From NCBI GenBank assembly GCA_006386115.1, contig VFIW01000034.1, forward strand, positions 124,001 through 188,000: a DNA stretch of 64,000 nt. Reading direction: 5' to 3'. This DNA comes from Globisporangium splendens (taxonomy: Eukaryota; Oomycota; Peronosporomycetes; Pythiales; Pythiaceae). Position 1 is the first letter of the stretch, and every line of letters starts with the position of its first letter. The notes beneath the pieces are model-generated. The model was not told the DNA's origin and did no database searches. It was given only the letters and a program-made list of their open reading frames with translations. Both the position numbers and the translations under genes were made by a program. Below are positions 53,983 to 64,000 of this stretch, piece after piece.

Positions 53983-55740
53983 ATGCCAGTCAAGTTCCCG
54001 ACGAAAAAGGCGCTCTTCCCGCCGGTCGAGCTGACCGATGGCGACTGCCGACTGTATGAGCAGCGCGCCGAGACACTCGTGCGCACGGCACTGGCCGAGT
54101 ACGACCACTACATCGAGGTGATGGAGCGCGACTTGGACAAAAAGACGTGGAAAGCTATCATGAAGCGGGAGAACGTGACGGTGTACCGGAAGCGAGGAGA
54201 TGCGATGCGCGGAAGTCAGTTCAGTGGTTCCAACGCGTCCACACCCCAAACGCCAACGTCACTCTCCGCGACTCTAGCGCTCGGCGCGACAAAGATTGGT
54301 GGCTGGTTCACGAATGCAGATAAAGGAAACGGCGACTGGAGCCTCCCGCCGTTACTCGCGGTTGGCTCAATCCCAGGTACGCTCGACGACGTCATGTACG
54401 GCGTGACCTCGTGCAACGAGACTGCGATGTTCCTCAAGTCGACCTACACAGACAACGAAGTCGTCGATGGCGAAGTGCTCTACTCGATCAAGACCCCGAC
54501 GCCAGCGAAGCCGTACCAGTTCGTAGGGCTCAAGTGGGTTGTCAAGAGCCACCCGACCGGCATCAAATCGGTCGTGTGGCCGCGCGACTTGGTGTACCTC
54601 GAGTCGACAGGCATCTTGAAGCGACCAAACGGCGAGCGCATTGGATACCAGCTTATGCACTCGGTAAATGTGCCCGAGTGCAACGACTTGCGTAAGAAAG
54701 GAATCCTTCGTGCGACAATGTCGTCGTGCTACCTGTTCAAGCAAATGCCGAAAGGAGCCGTGGAGGTGTACATGAAGGCCCACGTCGAGCCGAACGGCAA
54801 GGTGTCGGACTCGATCGCGTTGAAGTCGACCGCGACGAGTCTCATTTCGTGCCGGAAGCTCGTGACTTGTGCACAGCGCAAGAAACTGGCGTACCAACTG
54901 CAAGCCAAGCGACAGATGCAACAAGATGAGCTCGAGATGGATCCGTTCGCCAGCATGCGTAGTGAAGAAAAGCGCGGATCGAAGTCGTGTGGAGTCTGTG
55001 GTAGCAGGGTGGCTGGCAAGCGGCGCATCACGAAGTCATGCGCCTTGTGCGAGTCGCCGATTTGCTCGCGATGCCGCGTGAGCAAGAAGCTGAGCTTCAA
55101 AGGTGCGAGCGCAAAGCAGATCAAGCAACGCGCCGTGTTGTTCTGCATGAGCTGTGTGGCGACGACGAGCCAGACCGGCACCTTCATCATTGCGCGGGAC
55201 GAAGTGCGCGCGATGCAATCCGGACCGCACAGTGATGCCAGTGCGTCTAAAGACGACTGTCGGACTCAAATGAGCGAGTATTCTCGACGATCCAGCGAGC
55301 GACCAATCTCTGGATGGCAATCCGAGCGAAGCACAGCGGTGTCGTCAATCGCGAGTCCGTTCGCCGTGGGCATGCAGCAGATCTACAGCGACTGGAAACC
55401 TCGGTTGTCGCATTCGTTCGACATCACGGCTCCAATCACCGAGCCTCACGACCGCGAATTTGACTTGTGCCACACGACCTTTGATGATCTGGATGGCGTC
55501 CTAGAACCGAATTCGCCTATTTATCACTTGCCGCTTCCAGAGCCAATGTCGCCAGTGAGCGAGACCAACACGTTTGCACAGTCGTCGTGTCCCGGACTGA
55601 CCCACCAGCAGCAGTTGTGGCTGCAAATGGCCGAACTCCGAGATGCCGCTGAGAACGCGTTTCGGATGACGAAGAGGAACGGCGAGTCCCACTTGGCCAG
55701 CAGCCATTCGAGTCGCTCATTGCACCTTGACGAGTTCTAA
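53983..55740 (+). CDS. START-like domain plus Cys8 zinc finger, array member 4
   Basis: Single exon, 585 aa from the ATG at 53983 (MPVKFPTKKALFPPVEL). Family motifs are kept in diverged form: GTLDDVMYGVTSCNETAMFL, DLVYLESTGIL and YQLMHSVNVPECNDL. The zinc finger spans C336 to C391 (CGVC, CALC, CSRC, CMSC). The tail ends LWLQMAELRDAAENAFRMTK. This is the most divergent of the four, so probably the oldest split. As in the others, the FYVE-type basic patch is absent and all eight Cys are present. Confidence 0.87.
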   Translation: MPVKFPTKKALFPPVELTDGDCRLYEQRAETLVRTALAEYDHYIEVMERDLDKKTWKAIMKRENVTVYRKRGDAMRGSQFSGSNASTPQTPTSLSATLALGATKIGGWFTNADKGNGDWSLPPLLAVGSIPGTLDDVMYGVTSCNETAMFLKSTYTDNEVVDGEVLYSIKTPTPAKPYQFVGLKWVVKSHPTGIKSVVWPRDLVYLESTGILKRPNGERIGYQLMHSVNVPECNDLRKKGILRATMSSCYLFKQMPKGAVEVYMKAHVEPNGKVSDSIALKSTATSLISCRKLVTCAQRKKLAYQLQAKRQMQQDELEMDPFASMRSEEKRGSKSCGVCGSRVAGKRRITKSCALCESPICSRCRVSKKLSFKGASAKQIKQRAVLFCMSCVATTSQTGTFIIARDEVRAMQSGPHSDASASKDDCRTQMSEYSRRSSERPISGWQSERSTAVSSIASPFAVGMQQIYSDWKPRLSHSFDITAPITEPHDREFDLCHTTFDDLDGVLEPNSPIYHLPLPEPMSPVSETNTFAQSSCPGLTHQQQLWLQMAELRDAAENAFRMTKRNGESHLASSHSSRSLHLDEF

Positions 55741-56138
55741 GCAAACAAGACAACGAAGACAGATCCACTGACGTGTGGGATATGAACCATATATGTATAA
55801 AGCGAGGAGAGAATCGATGGGTAGTTCTCTCTTTCGCTCCTAAGTTATAAACACAAAAGATACATCCTCAATAGACAATCGATGGTAGCACATATTCGTC
55901 CTCTTCTTCTTACCTCGTGCGTGTTTGTTGCACGGCGCGAGACTTCGTCGTCTCAGCTTTTTGCGATCCCGAGTGAGGTGTCGAAGAACAGGAAACGGAC
56001 AAGCAGCCATCATCCGTTTCGCGCGACTCGCTGTCTGGTCCCAAGAACACGCAAAGCGCTTAGCTCCACGTCTAGCGGACACAGTCAGTTTCTCCGTTTG
56101 ATACAACCGCTCAAGTGCTCAATTCAACTTTGGGAAGG
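55741..56138. other. Intergenic with LRR-gene promoter
   Basis: About 400 bp with no coding sequence. It ends with the core promoter listed next. Confidence 0.5.
56117..56131 (+). promoter_or_regulatory. Oomycete Inr-FPR core promoter
   Basis: GCTCAATTCAACTTT closely fits the published oomycete 16-bp core GCTCATTYYNCAWTTT (initiator plus flanking element), differing in one Inr base. It lies about 20 bp before the ATG at 56139, implying a very short leader. Confidence 0.55.
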
Positions 56139-57233
56139 ATGAGCGACGATGGCGGAGACACCGACGAGCGATTGGAACTGTTCAAGGCGTTTGTCGAGAA
56201 ATTCGAGATTGAGCTCGACGATCCCGTTGACTCGGCCGACGACTTTGGCGACCTCGAGGAGCTGGACATTTCGAACAAAGACCTCGAGGAACTCCCCAAG
56301 GACTTTCTTGCAGCTGTACCACCCAACCTGAGAACGCTCGCCCTCGAGAAAAACAAGTTGACGGAACTCCCAGACGCGATCGCGGCGTTTACACAACTCA
56401 CGGAACTGTACTTGCGTGAGAATCAGCTCACAGCGCTGCCAGCAGCCGTCGGAGAGCTCACGAAGCTCGAGAGCCTGTACTTGGAGGACAACGAAATCAC
56501 AATGGAGGGGATCCCAGACGAACTCGCGAACCTCGCAGAAAGCATGCTGGGGCTGTGCCTACATCGTAATTTGCTCACGGTGAGTCGAGAATTGGTGAGA
56601 GTATCAGCACTTTTAGGGAACTGTGTCGACTAATTCGCCGTGTATGATTGTCGTACGTAGAGACTACCTGAAAGCGTATGCCAACTCACTTTGTTGAAGG
56701 AGTTGTACCTGAATGGGAATCAGCTCGAGTCTCTACCGGAAGAAATTGGACTTCTCGTGAACTTGAAAGAGCTCGACATCCCTGGCAACAAGCTCGAGAC
56801 GCTGCCTTCGTCTTTTTCCAATTTGCGCAAAATTGAGATCCTCCACGCCGAAGAAAATCAATTGATTAAACTCCCGAAGGGACTTGGCAACCTGGAATCG
56901 CTGCGCAAAGTGTACCTGCAAAACAATAAACTCACGAAATTGCATGCGTCGCTCGGACGCTGCGCAAAGATCGAAGTCCTGAACGTCGAAGACAACTGCC
57001 TCGCCAAAGTGGCCAAGCGGATCGGGGACCTACCGAAACTCAAGCATTTGCTGCTTGCGAACAACCAGATCACCGAGTTGCCGTTCAATCCGCTCGAAAA
57101 AGCGCCACGATTGTGGCGATTGACGCTCTCTGGGAACCAGCTTTCGACCCAGACCTTGGCGCTTGAGCAAAAAGTGGCGCTCCTGCAGCAAGTGGCAGAG
57201 GAAGGAAACGAAGACGAGGGCGGAGGAGAGTAG
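56139..57233 (+). CDS. Leucine-rich repeat protein, 337 aa
   Basis: Exons 56139-56579 and 56661-57233, with an 81-bp intron (GTGAGT donor, CGTAG acceptor) in phase 0. The start ATG (MSDDGGDTDERLEL) follows a good core promoter. A short acidic N-terminal helix leads to about eleven LRR units of the typical 23-residue type, for example LTELYLRENQLTALPAAVGE, LKELDIPGNKLETLPSSF and LRKVYLQNNKLTKL. The end is helical with an acidic tail. There is no signal peptide, membrane helix or kinase, so this is a cytosolic LRR scaffold of the Ras-suppressor/PIRL type. The partner is unknown. Confidence 0.88.
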
Positions 57234-57488
57234 CTCCACTAAAAGTAATTACTACGTACGCTATATTGAATCGAGAATCGCTCTGCATGACAGTAACATT
57301 GAGGCATTGAGAGACTCTTTCTTGGCACCAGTGGTTGTAGGCTATTGACATTGCTCTCTCTCTCTCCCTTCCACAGTTGAATATCTGCCATCAGATGCCC
57401 AATTTACGAAGATAAATGGAAACCATTTCATGTTGGTTGTTTTTCTTTTTGCATTAGTACACAAAACCTCGTATCGTTGGCTCTGGAG

Positions 57489-59036
57489 TCACGTGAAAAA
57501 CGCGTGCGTGTCTAAATCGGTTTTAATCGGCGACGGCAGCGGCATGGGCGACGGGGGTGGCAGGAAAGAAGACGCCGATGTGCCAGGTGGGAGGGGATAC
57601 ACGCTTGCCTGATCTCGAGTCGTTCGCTGGTGCCTCGTACTCGACGACGAGAAAGACGCGGGATTGCGCAAGAACGATGCTCGCGGATCGGCGTGGAGTG
57701 GTGGCAGTGTGGCCATTGACGGCGGATTTCCCATGCTGTCGTTGTGAGCAGATGCAGCCCGGTTGCTGTGACCAGAATCTCCTTTTGAAGCCATTATTTC
57801 TTTTTGCTGGCTCACCTGGAGAGCAAACAGAGGCAACGAGACACGGTCAGTGTTTAAATGATCAAGGGGGCAGACAGAAAACAAGTATGTTTTCTCGCAC
57901 TCACCAGGTAGTTGAACGCCAGGATCTGCTCTTTTAGTATCAGTTGCAGGTTGTACGCTCGGAAAAACGACGGATTCTGCTCTTCGAGCTTTTGCCAGAC
58001 GACGCTCGTGAACTCCGGGTCTACTTGCACCTGCTCCTTGAGGGTGATCAGGATGTCATGCTGCACACACAGAAAAGCAGTGAGTACGCTGCCAGTTTCG
58101 CTCACAAAACAAGCAGATAGCGCTCACCTTGCTTAAATACTGCTGCAAACACCGCTCAATCATGTTTTGCACGCGCAAGATGTCGTTCCAGGAAAATGGT
58201 TGCGCGGGGGATGGTCGTTTGGTGCCACAAATGCCTGGGTTTGGCACGTCGTTGTCTGGTGGTGGCGCTGATGGTGCTTGAGGGATAGCTGAGGCTGCTA
58301 GGTCTTGTTGAGGCGACCCAGAGCAGATTGAGCTAGATTTTGGCTCACATAACTCGTCCTCTTGGTGTGTATAGTCACGACCTGCGTCTCCTGTTGTAGC
58401 CGCTGGTGCGGTTGATGCAGTGTCCTGAGGACCTGGCATGGCTTGTGTTGTATTCGATGCGTCTTCAGTGTGAGGATCTATTTGTCGCCTCGACTGGTCT
58501 GCTGCATCCGATGGCGCAACATCTTGATGTGTAGGTGAAGATGCTGTGAGAATCTCGTACTCGTTTTGGACGGAGCCTTCGAGGCTGGTGTCTGTGCGAA
58601 AATCCTTTGGCTCCCCCACGAACATCCTGCTTTGCGACGAACGCGTCAGGGTTTCTTCGCTTTGATCTTGAGCGTATAGCTCCTCGGGCTGGTTGCCCGG
58701 CGTCAGCGACTGGAATGGGAACCCAAACGCGGAGTCGGCATCATTCTCCATTGCTGCAAACGACATGTCGGTATTATTGTTATTGCTAATCGCGGTATTG
58801 GCATTACTTGTGTTGTTCGAACCGCTTGGCATTTGATCGGATGGTGCGAAGCCCTCATCCAGTTGAGCTTCGTCTCGAGAAAAAGACTCTGGTCCTCTGG
58901 GCTCGCTTTCTGACGTTGACAGCAGCGACGACGACCCAATCAGCGCATCGATGGACGCATCATCGTCTCTGTCGTACATCGTCGCAGCCCCTTCGCGGTC
59001 GAGGGGAGTATCAGCTCCTTCTTCGTCAGCCATCAT
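57489..59036 (-). CDS. Protein with plant 'protein 1589' (A_thal_3526-like) motif
   Basis: Exons 59036-58128, 58060-57905 and 57815-57489, all phase 0, giving 463 aa. Starts at the double ATG 59036/59033 (MMADEEGADTPLDREG); the open frame reaches further upstream without ATG. The first 270 residues are acidic and Ser/Asn/Gln-rich, as in a transcriptional regulator. The only conserved part spans the exon 1/2/3 junctions at about residues 287-360: VQNMIERCLQQYLSK, then FTSVVWQKLEEQNPSFFRAY and LKEQILAFNYLVSQQ. This matches, from memory, the plant protein family of unknown function 1589. The C-terminus is Ser/Pro-rich and disordered. The domain being split by introns at the same phase adds support to the gene model. 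Confidence 0.8.
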
Positions 59037-60105
59037 CCTCAATGCTGCCGATAACGTCCCCTGAAAGTTGAGGCCACGGAATGCTACGTACCATACAGCC
59101 TCGCTCTCTCCGCCCCTCCCAAGGACTACAGAGTCGCCGTCGTACTTTGAAAACGGTGCAATGCGCCGTTGGGCAGTTAGAGACCGACTGGCGCTGTGAA
59201 TGCATGGAAACCACCACCACGTTGGCCCGTCAGTTGCCAATTCGTTTCACGCACGCTGCGTTGCAGCGAAAAGGCACCCGCTCAGTATCAAAGAGTGACT
59301 CGAAGACTGAGTGCGGAGAGCTCGACAACCATTGGAGTCGGCGCCGTGATCCCTCCTCTCTCCTCGGCGTTGTGTCATCGAATGGACACTGAGTTTGGCA
59401 AGTCAACTTGAAGAATCGCGAATACAAAACACAAGCAGCACCGTAATCGAGTCCACTTCTTTCTACGGAATTCGATTTGCCCTAGAAAAACAGAAATCAG
59501 TCATTAGAGAAGTGAGGCAGGCGAGATGGGAAGTCAAAGGGACAGAGGCACTCGTGAGAGATGTACACAATCACAACCACGACGACTTCCACACTCATAG
59601 ATGCACACGTGCATGTCTGGTGTGTGTTCTATACCAACAAGCAGCAGAACCACAGGCGCCTTTGTCATCAGATCTAAAGCTGCGCATAAGAGGAATACCG
59701 CCATGCAAGTCGCATGTGGCATTTCTCGGCAGGACAAAGAGGTGTGTCCTTTCGCGTTCAGCTGTTAATTAACGTTGTGTCTGATTGCATTGACAGAAGT
59801 CGTCAGATGCCGGTTGCATGTTTCCAATTGTCCATTTTCCAGTCAAGCGAGTTTTGGATTCTAAATGCGGCCACGTCAGTGCTATTGCTGTCGCTCTCTG
59901 CGTGTGAGTGCCTGCGATGCTGCAGCCGCCGGTGCAGCTATCTTTACTGACACCCAAAGCAGACCTCGCGCGTCTCCAGATGCAGGACCAGGTGCCGCAT
60001 ACTGCGCGACCGAGTGTGCGCTCCAACGCTCGCTACAGTGCGTCGTGATTGCCGTGCGTCTGGCATTTCCCACACCACTGTGGCGTTGTAGCAAAAGTTG
60101 ACACC
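59037..60105. other. 1.07-kb divergent spacer
   Basis: It lies between the minus-strand protein-1589-like gene and the plus-strand LRR/C2 gene. Open frames here lack ATGs or domains. It presumably carries both promoters. I see no strong repeat. Confidence 0.5.
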
Positions 60106-63100
60106 ATGGAAGACGATGAGTATCCGAGTCACAGACGCAGTGCATTCCACGACGAGCGCGACGACGACGAGCCAGAGTTGATGGTGGATCCGCCGCCACC
60201 GCCGATTAGCATCCCCCAAGCTCGAGATCTACTGCCGCGCAGTCGTAGTTCTGGTGAACGAGACGATTCGACTTCTTCCTGCTGCTCGTCGCCGTCGCCA
60301 CCGGCAACAGCGTCAGGCAATGGGACGCCGTTGCAGACTCCACGAGACCCAAGCTCCATGTCGGAACTGCGCAATGATCGAGAAATTATCACGATGGTGT
60401 GCACGTCGAGCAAGAACCCCGAAGACATCGACTCGCTGGACCGTTACCAAGCGAACGCGCAAGTCCATGAAGAGTCTGCGCGCGCTCAGCGATTTCGTCA
60501 ACCTCACGCAGTTAAATGTATCCAACAATGTCATTGCGTCCGTCGACGGCATCGATGCGTTCACGTACCTTGAAGTGCTGTCGATGTCGCGGAATCACTT
60601 GAAACGGATCGGAAGTCCGCTGTTCACATTGACTTCGCTGCGGCATCTCGATCTCTCGGGGAATTTCATCGTGCATATCCCCAAAGCGATCGTTCGATTG
60701 GAGTTGTTAGAGACGCTGAACTTATCGGGGAACAATTTGAGTGTGCTCAAGGAAGTCGACCCGCTGGGTAAGCTCATGAACCTGCATGAGTGCAACTTTA
60801 CAGCGAATCCGTTCGGGAAGCTCCCGACGTACAAGGATTATGTGATCTGCAAGCTGCCGTCGCTCGAAAAGCTCGATGAGTCGACGGTCACTGCACTGGT
60901 GCGGGACAAGAGTCGCCGGCGATTCAGCGAAGAGATATTTTCGAAAGATACGCACTTGCGCGAAGCTGGTATGGCCCGCGAACAGGAACAGAACGAATTG
61001 CGCGAAGCACGTAGTGCCCTCGAAGCCGAAAACTTGCGACTGAAAGGAGAGTTGCAGGTGAAATCCAAGTTGCTGCAAAACAAGTCGAAGGAGTGGTCGA
61101 ATGCAACAGGTCAATTGCTGCAGTTGCAGCAGGAGGTCGCGATGCTGAGCCTGGACCGACGTGGCTCGACTCCATCCATGTCGCTGTATGCCGACGATGA
61201 GCAACGCGCACGGGTATTGTTCCCATCATCAGGTTATTCGGTCCCATCGTCGTCGCATCAGCTCGGCGAAGGTGATCCGCAACGAGCGTCGTTATCATTT
61301 ACACAAGCACTAGCATCACTGGCATCGTCCCCTAATAGATCCGAATCTAGCGTTCGCACAATGCATAGGGGCGACAGAGACAGCGAGCATGCGCCTACCT
61401 TGGTTCAGGACGAGGATGAGCTGGAGTTCCACCTTCGCCAGCCCGTTCCGTCGGTCTCTCCGGTAAAGCGCTCTATTGGCAACGTTAACAACGCTTCTCC
61501 ACGCTCGCGTATTCACGAGAATACTCGCTATGCGCTGTCCCGAAACATGATCATCTCTGATACCGACAAGGGGCTGCTTTCTCACTCTCCTTCAAAAATT
61601 GAGAACCAGTCTCAGCGTAGAGACAACTACCGGTCGTGTTCCAAGCAACTCATCGACTCAGCGTGCTCGCCATTGCGCAGTCGTAAGCACACTCCAGAAA
61701 AACAAAATCATGCAACGCAAATTGGCCAAGAGAAAGTCGTTGTGGCACAACATCAGAAGCAAGAACAAACCTCAAACGCTGCTGCCCAGGCAAACTCGTC
61801 GGGTGTTTCGCCTGTCCCAGGACGCAGCAAGAGTTTCGATCACGTTCGCCGTGCGTTTAACAGCATCTCGTCCCCAGAGTTATGTGATGAAGTACCCCCG
61901 GTGGACTCGGAAGTGCACCTAGCAGAGGACGATTCAATCAGGAACGACATGAGCATCAACCGACCGATTCGACTCCCGACGTTCGAAGACGATCTGGCAT
62001 ACCCCGTATACGAACAGGACAGCTACGAAGATACGCACAAGACTCCACTGCAGTCCCAGAAACGATCTGGTCATTTTCATCGACAGGAAGTCTCGCCGCA
62101 TTTGCGACCAGCAGGGTCCCCTGCCAGACTCCTAGCGTTGTCATCCCCATCGCCGTCCCCACGGTCTAAATCCCAGCGCTTCTGGCAGCGCCAGCAAGAA
62201 GAGTTTCGACAGCAAACGCTGGGAAGTTTGTCACGTGGTGCTAAAAGTCCTCTGAAATGCATGCCATCGGCTTCACTGGTGGATAGTTCCATCGACCGAG
62301 ACATGCTCGCACGTCAAATTCAAGCGTTGCAGTCGTGTAAGCGGTCACTCGTGGCCGAGATTGCTAGCGAAGAGCAGCTTTTGCATGTCCTGAAAGAGGA
62401 AGCACTCGCGTATTCTAGCCAGATGGATCAATTGCATCTAAATATCGAGGCATGCCTTAAAGAGGCAGAAAGCGCTGAATCGCATCACGACGACAGTCGT
62501 ACATCTCCCCAGTTACCTCAGTCGCTTCCCTGCAAAATGTTGCGGGACGAGGAAGCGTGCCGCGCGAAACTCGAGTTTTTTCGTCAGAAACTCCGTTTTG
62601 CTGAAGATAAAGAAAAGGAGATCGAGATGACGATGGTGCGCACCACGAAGCGTATATTGCAGTCGGATCTGCAGAATGCGCCGTTTGATAAAGAGATTTT
62701 CGCGCTGACTCATAAATTGCAGCAAGTGATCGTGCAGAAAGAAGAAATTCATTTGGAGATGAGTCGACTCATGGCACTTGTGCGAGACCAGCAACGGCAG
62801 CCTTCTCGACCTGGCACCGCAAACCCAGCGGAGCATCGACCGAATGGACCGCATCAAATGCGACGTAACTATTCAACACCGACAGTTGAGGAGATGTTGA
62901 AAGCAGAAGAACAGCAAGAGCAGCTTAGCGCGGATCTTCGCCAAACCGTTGCGGTTGCACGCAAACGGATGGACGAGCTTTGCAAACGGTATCACGACGT
63001 CTTGGACAGTATTCGCGTCAAAGAAGACCTCATCGCGTCGTTTATCGAGGACGCAAGCAGCCCGAAGCGAACGTGGTGCGTTACAAGACCAGAAGGAATT

Positions 63101-64000
63101 GCGTGACGCGATTGTGGCAGCGCTTGAGACGCAAATGAAGTTGGCGATGGAGAGTTTTCATAAGCAGCGACAAGACGAAGAGAAAAAGGCGAAGCAGGAC
63201 AAGGAGAAGGACGCGTCGTCGCCACCAAAGCGCACTCGAAAGCATGCAGCGCTGATCAATGCTACTGCTGGTCGGCAGAGTAGAAATTCAGGTCATCATC
63301 CCCACCACGAGAATTTCGCCCTGGATAGTGCCAGAGATGACGATATCTCGTGCGATCAACTGGACGACTTTGTGCCCGTAGATGCCACGTACGCGATGAA
63401 ATACCGCTTTGTCAAGTATCGGTCGTCCTCGTCTTTCTCTCCACCATCTCCAAACGGAGGCAAGTCATCTGTGCGAACTGCTGGTGCACAGCGGATTCTG
63501 AAAGCATGCGAGCGTCTGGAGCAAGCAGAACACGATTGCAGAATCGATGCCGTCACTTCGATGGAAGTAGATCCTATGGGGATCAAGAAAAGTAGCTTGA
63601 AGGTTCTGCTCATAGGAGCCCGCGACCTGCCAACGTCACATTTGCGGACCAAGAATCTCGATCCATACGTGAGTCTGGAGATCGTGTACCCAGAGCATAT
63701 TTCTGCATCTTCCAAGCAATCGAGCGGCAGTCGCGGTCGTGACATGGGATCGTCGCTATCGCACGCCGCTGATGAGACTTGCCATTCATCCTATCCATCG
63801 TTTCGAAGCCGAACAAAGAAGAAGAGCATGTACCCTGTGTGGGACGAAGAATTCGAGTTTACCCCCGTGCTGTCGCTGAAAGGTTACCTTCATGTGCGCA
63901 TCTTGAACGATCGCAAGCTCAGTCGAGAACAACTCGTAGGCGAAGTGAGGATCCTGCTTCGAACGCTGCTGCATCAAAAGAAGACCGTCGATTGGTTCAC
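60106..64000 (+). CDS. LRR / coiled-coil / C2 protein, 3' truncated, two frame changes
   Basis: Starts MEDDEYPSHRRSAFHDERDD and runs off the right edge. Frame one covers a Ser/Pro-rich N-terminus up to NPEDIDSL (about 60438). The sense then continues one base over (TVTKRTRKSMKSLRALSDF) into about five SDS22-like LRRs (LTQLNVSNNVIASVDGI, LRHLDLSGNFIVHIPKA) and an LRR cap (YKDYVICKLPSLEKLD). Long coiled coils and Ser-rich linkers follow to about 63060. Again one base over, the frame goes on (ALQDQKELRDAIVAALE) and includes a C2-type domain (LKVLLIGARDLPTSHLRTKN, NLDPYVSLEI, MYPVWDEEFEF, LVGEVRI) at 63590-64000. The architecture resembles centrosomal/ciliary LRR coiled-coil proteins, which is inference only. 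Both shifts equal one extra base and no intron fits. Confidence 0.7.

Overview
The window looks like nuclear DNA of an oomycete, probably a Peronosporalean such as Phytophthora or a downy mildew. Genes are compact and have few, short introns (about 40-110 bp) with GTACGT, GTGAGT or GTGCGT donors. Start sites resemble the oomycete Inr/FPR core promoter. Gene families typical of the group are present: START-like/zinc-finger proteins, an ACT-domain Raf-like kinase and serine/glutamine-rich lineage-specific proteins. I see no bacterial operons, rRNA, tRNA, CRISPR array or intact transposon. The taxonomic call is inference from sequence style; no search was run.

Layout. 1-812 is the 3' end of an unrecognised gene. 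1-10 kb holds an inverted, tail-to-tail pair of coiled-coil paralogs (1010-3204 + and 4652-6809 -). Around them lie relics: a decayed minus-strand gene (3709-4475), a 295-bp inverted copy of part of a downstream membrane gene (6967-7261), an ankyrin/zinc-finger pseudogene (about 7923-8870) and a broken third coiled-coil copy (about 9415-9846). 10-14 kb is a divergent pair of polytopic membrane paralogs sharing an 877-bp promoter. 14-24 kb is a conserved housekeeping block: RNF113/Cwc24 splicing factor, glutaredoxin, a DinB-fold protein, a SUGP1-like splicing factor and a large EF-hand-like protein. 26-38 kb has a bZIP factor with an NTF2-like tail, a small membrane protein, an ACT-domain protein kinase and a polytopic membrane gene interrupted by frame changes. 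39-56 kb is a tandem array of four START-like plus zinc-finger genes separated by long gene-poor spacers. 56-64 kb has a leucine-rich-repeat protein, a protein with the plant 'protein 1589' motif, and an LRR/coiled-coil/C2 protein that runs off the end and carries two frame changes.

How the genes relate. Most are unconnected housekeeping or signalling genes. Two are probable spliceosomal factors (RNF113/Cwc24-like and SUGP1-like) about 3 kb apart. The main evolutionary signal is local duplication followed by decay or gene conversion: coiled-coil genes (two intact, one broken), membrane genes (two intact, one fragment) and START/zinc-finger genes (four, two of them sharing a 202-bp block with no differences). 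The best candidates for something undescribed are the START/zinc-finger array, the SUGP1-like protein without G-patch or SURP, the zinc-motif/bZIP/NTF2-like combination, and the same-direction frame changes in two otherwise intact long genes. Exon boundaries were worked out by hand from reading frame and splice consensus.
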